Of a stretch of 27,649 nt of DNA, positions 26,413 to 27,649 are shown in pieces. Every line of letters begins with the position of its first letter. Position 1 is the first letter of the stretch. The stretch is taken from positions 136,479-164,127 of the forward strand of contig WELA01007430.1 in assembly GCA_009602735.1 (NCBI GenBank). Direction: 5' to 3'. This DNA is from Mesotaenium endlicherianum. Its lineage: Eukaryota > Streptophyta > Zygnematophyceae > Zygnematales > Mesotaeniaceae. The notes under the pieces are model-generated. The model was given only the letters and a program-made list of their open reading frames with translations, did no database searches and was not told the origin of the DNA. Made by a program: the position numbers and the translations under genes.

Positions 26413-27649
26413 CAGTCCTCTTTATCACTGTATAGTGAAATGAGTCAGATTAGCACAGTAATTCTCCTGTTGGGAAAAACAAGACCGTGAGTTCACAACT
26501 CCAGCATGGTATTTCGCATCTTTACGTTGTCTGTAATAAATACCTCTTTCTCGAGAGCGAATGTTGGTGACAGATGGAATCAAGTCGGCTGATAGCTCGG
26601 ACGTCACAAGGATAGTAATCAGTTCAGCTCCATCACCTTTAAGCCTCCTCATGCAGCTGCAAGGGTAGTCTATGTGCAAGCGCAACCCACTTTATGAAAC
26701 AGCCAAGAGGCGGCCACAGGTCTTTGTCCAGCTTTTTGAATCAGAAGAAAGTACTGTTGTTTGTTTACGTCCTCGAGAGCCTCTTCTTACAGGTTTCAGG
26801 TCTCCTCCAGCTCTGCCTCTGCGGCCAAAGCAAAGAGCGCGCATTTGAAGTGTTCGTCCAGAATTGAAAAAGGGGTCACACTTGCCATGTGTTTGCCCAC
26901 ATGGCTATCATTAGTTGTAGAAATGGGATGTCTGTAAAGGTCAAGGCTTTTAAGATCTTTCTCATTCCTTGAGTTTCGCTCCTCCGAGTGAGTCACCGCT
27001 GCCTCAGGTCCTCTGGCAGTCGTAGTCAGGTGCCCTCACTCTGCCGCTTACGCAATCACAGCAGCTTGTAGCTCGGCTTCAAGCTCCTGCCAAGAGTGCG
27101 AACGCAATCCTCCCGTTCAAACTGGGTCAACACGCATGGCTTGGACCGTCACGACTGCAGGCCTAGGGTTCAACAGGGGGTTGGAGGGCAGGCCCGAGGG
27201 GTACACGGGCGTTCAGAGCTCGAGTGAGGCTGGGTGAGAGTTAGTACTAGCGAGGTCTGGAGTAGGGTTGCTTAAGGACCAGTGGGAGATAGGGGGGGGA
27301 GAGAGGGAGGGTGAGATAGGTCTATGTTTCAAAGGCCTCGGCAAATGAGGCCGTGTATAGCACTTGGCCCCCATTAACTCTACCCCCTACCTGACCTCAG
27401 CAGCTAGTCAAGGAATGGGCGTATTTACGCTTGCACATGCAGGCAGCCGCAGTGATGGGCAAGGGGAAAGACGCTTCTGTTCTCGTGCTCTGGCAACGTC
27501 TGTGGCTGACTTGCGTGCATGCGTGGGATTGTGGTACGTACACCATGGGGCAGGGGGGGAGCGATGTGCCAGACGCCCCTGTTGCTGGAACAATTCAGGT
27601 ACAAAAAAACCCAAACCCCCCCCACCGCCCGCCCCCGCCCCTTCTGCCC
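26413..27649. other. Probable intron or downstream spacer of the hydrolase gene, no exon assignable
   Basis: I searched by eye for the GxSxG elbow and other hydrolase motifs on the plus strand and found none that joins in frame. The composition changes to G-rich runs around 27280-27320 and a C-rich end at 27615-27649. CTTCTTACAG at about 26783-26792 is a good-looking acceptor, but what follows is not hydrolase-like. Confidence 0.35.

Noticed and set aside
27447..27537. Possible second hydrolase exon (a GQGE-like stretch followed by ALATSVADL)
   Set aside because: The required phase does not match the CAG|GC donor at 26322 and GQ would be encoded twice.

Overview
The window looks like nuclear DNA of a green-lineage alga, most likely a streptophyte (charophyte) alga. 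Three intron-containing genes encode plant-type proteins: a plastid-targeted RRM protein, a four-CBS protein of the plant CBSX5/6 type and a plastid alpha/beta-hydrolase. There is one nuclear tRNA-Leu, and exons are much more GC-rich than most introns and spacers. The species cannot be named from this sequence.

Left part (1 to about 8283): a decayed Ty3/gypsy retrotransposon whose 5' end lies outside the window. In order it carries a gag remnant, a retropepsin, a long disordered linker with TPPYDD repeats, a complete-looking C5-cytosine DNA methyltransferase (DNMT), reverse transcriptase, RNase H, an HHCC/DDE integrase and a C-terminal PHD finger, followed by a polypurine tract. It is broken by three in-frame stops, several frameshifts and Asp-to-Asn changes in the catalytic motifs of both protease and RT. 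The integrase is split exactly by a 746-bp AT-rich insert with 11-bp inverted ends and a 5-bp target duplication. That insert has GT-AG borders in phase 0 and a branch-site-like motif, so it looks like an introner (a DNA transposon that acts as an intron).

Next (8146-10737): a 138-bp retroelement 3'-end module, then two related LTR-like units of about 1.1 kb (TG...CA). The first has a perfect 5-bp target duplication. Two single-N positions (1103 and 8551) each sit between near-identical direct repeats and look like unmerged contig overlaps.

Middle (10738-13808): mostly no recognisable gene, apart from tRNA-Leu(AAG) on the minus strand and a probable terminal exon of an unidentified plus-strand gene.

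Right part: the minus-strand RRM gene (19869 down to 13809, four phase-consistent exons) and the plus-strand CBS gene (21256-25113, five phase-consistent exons) diverge from a shared upstream region. That region contains several short motif arrays with spacings close to 10 bp. The hydrolase gene begins at 25753; only its N-terminal part, ending just after the oxyanion HG strand, can be followed before the window ends.
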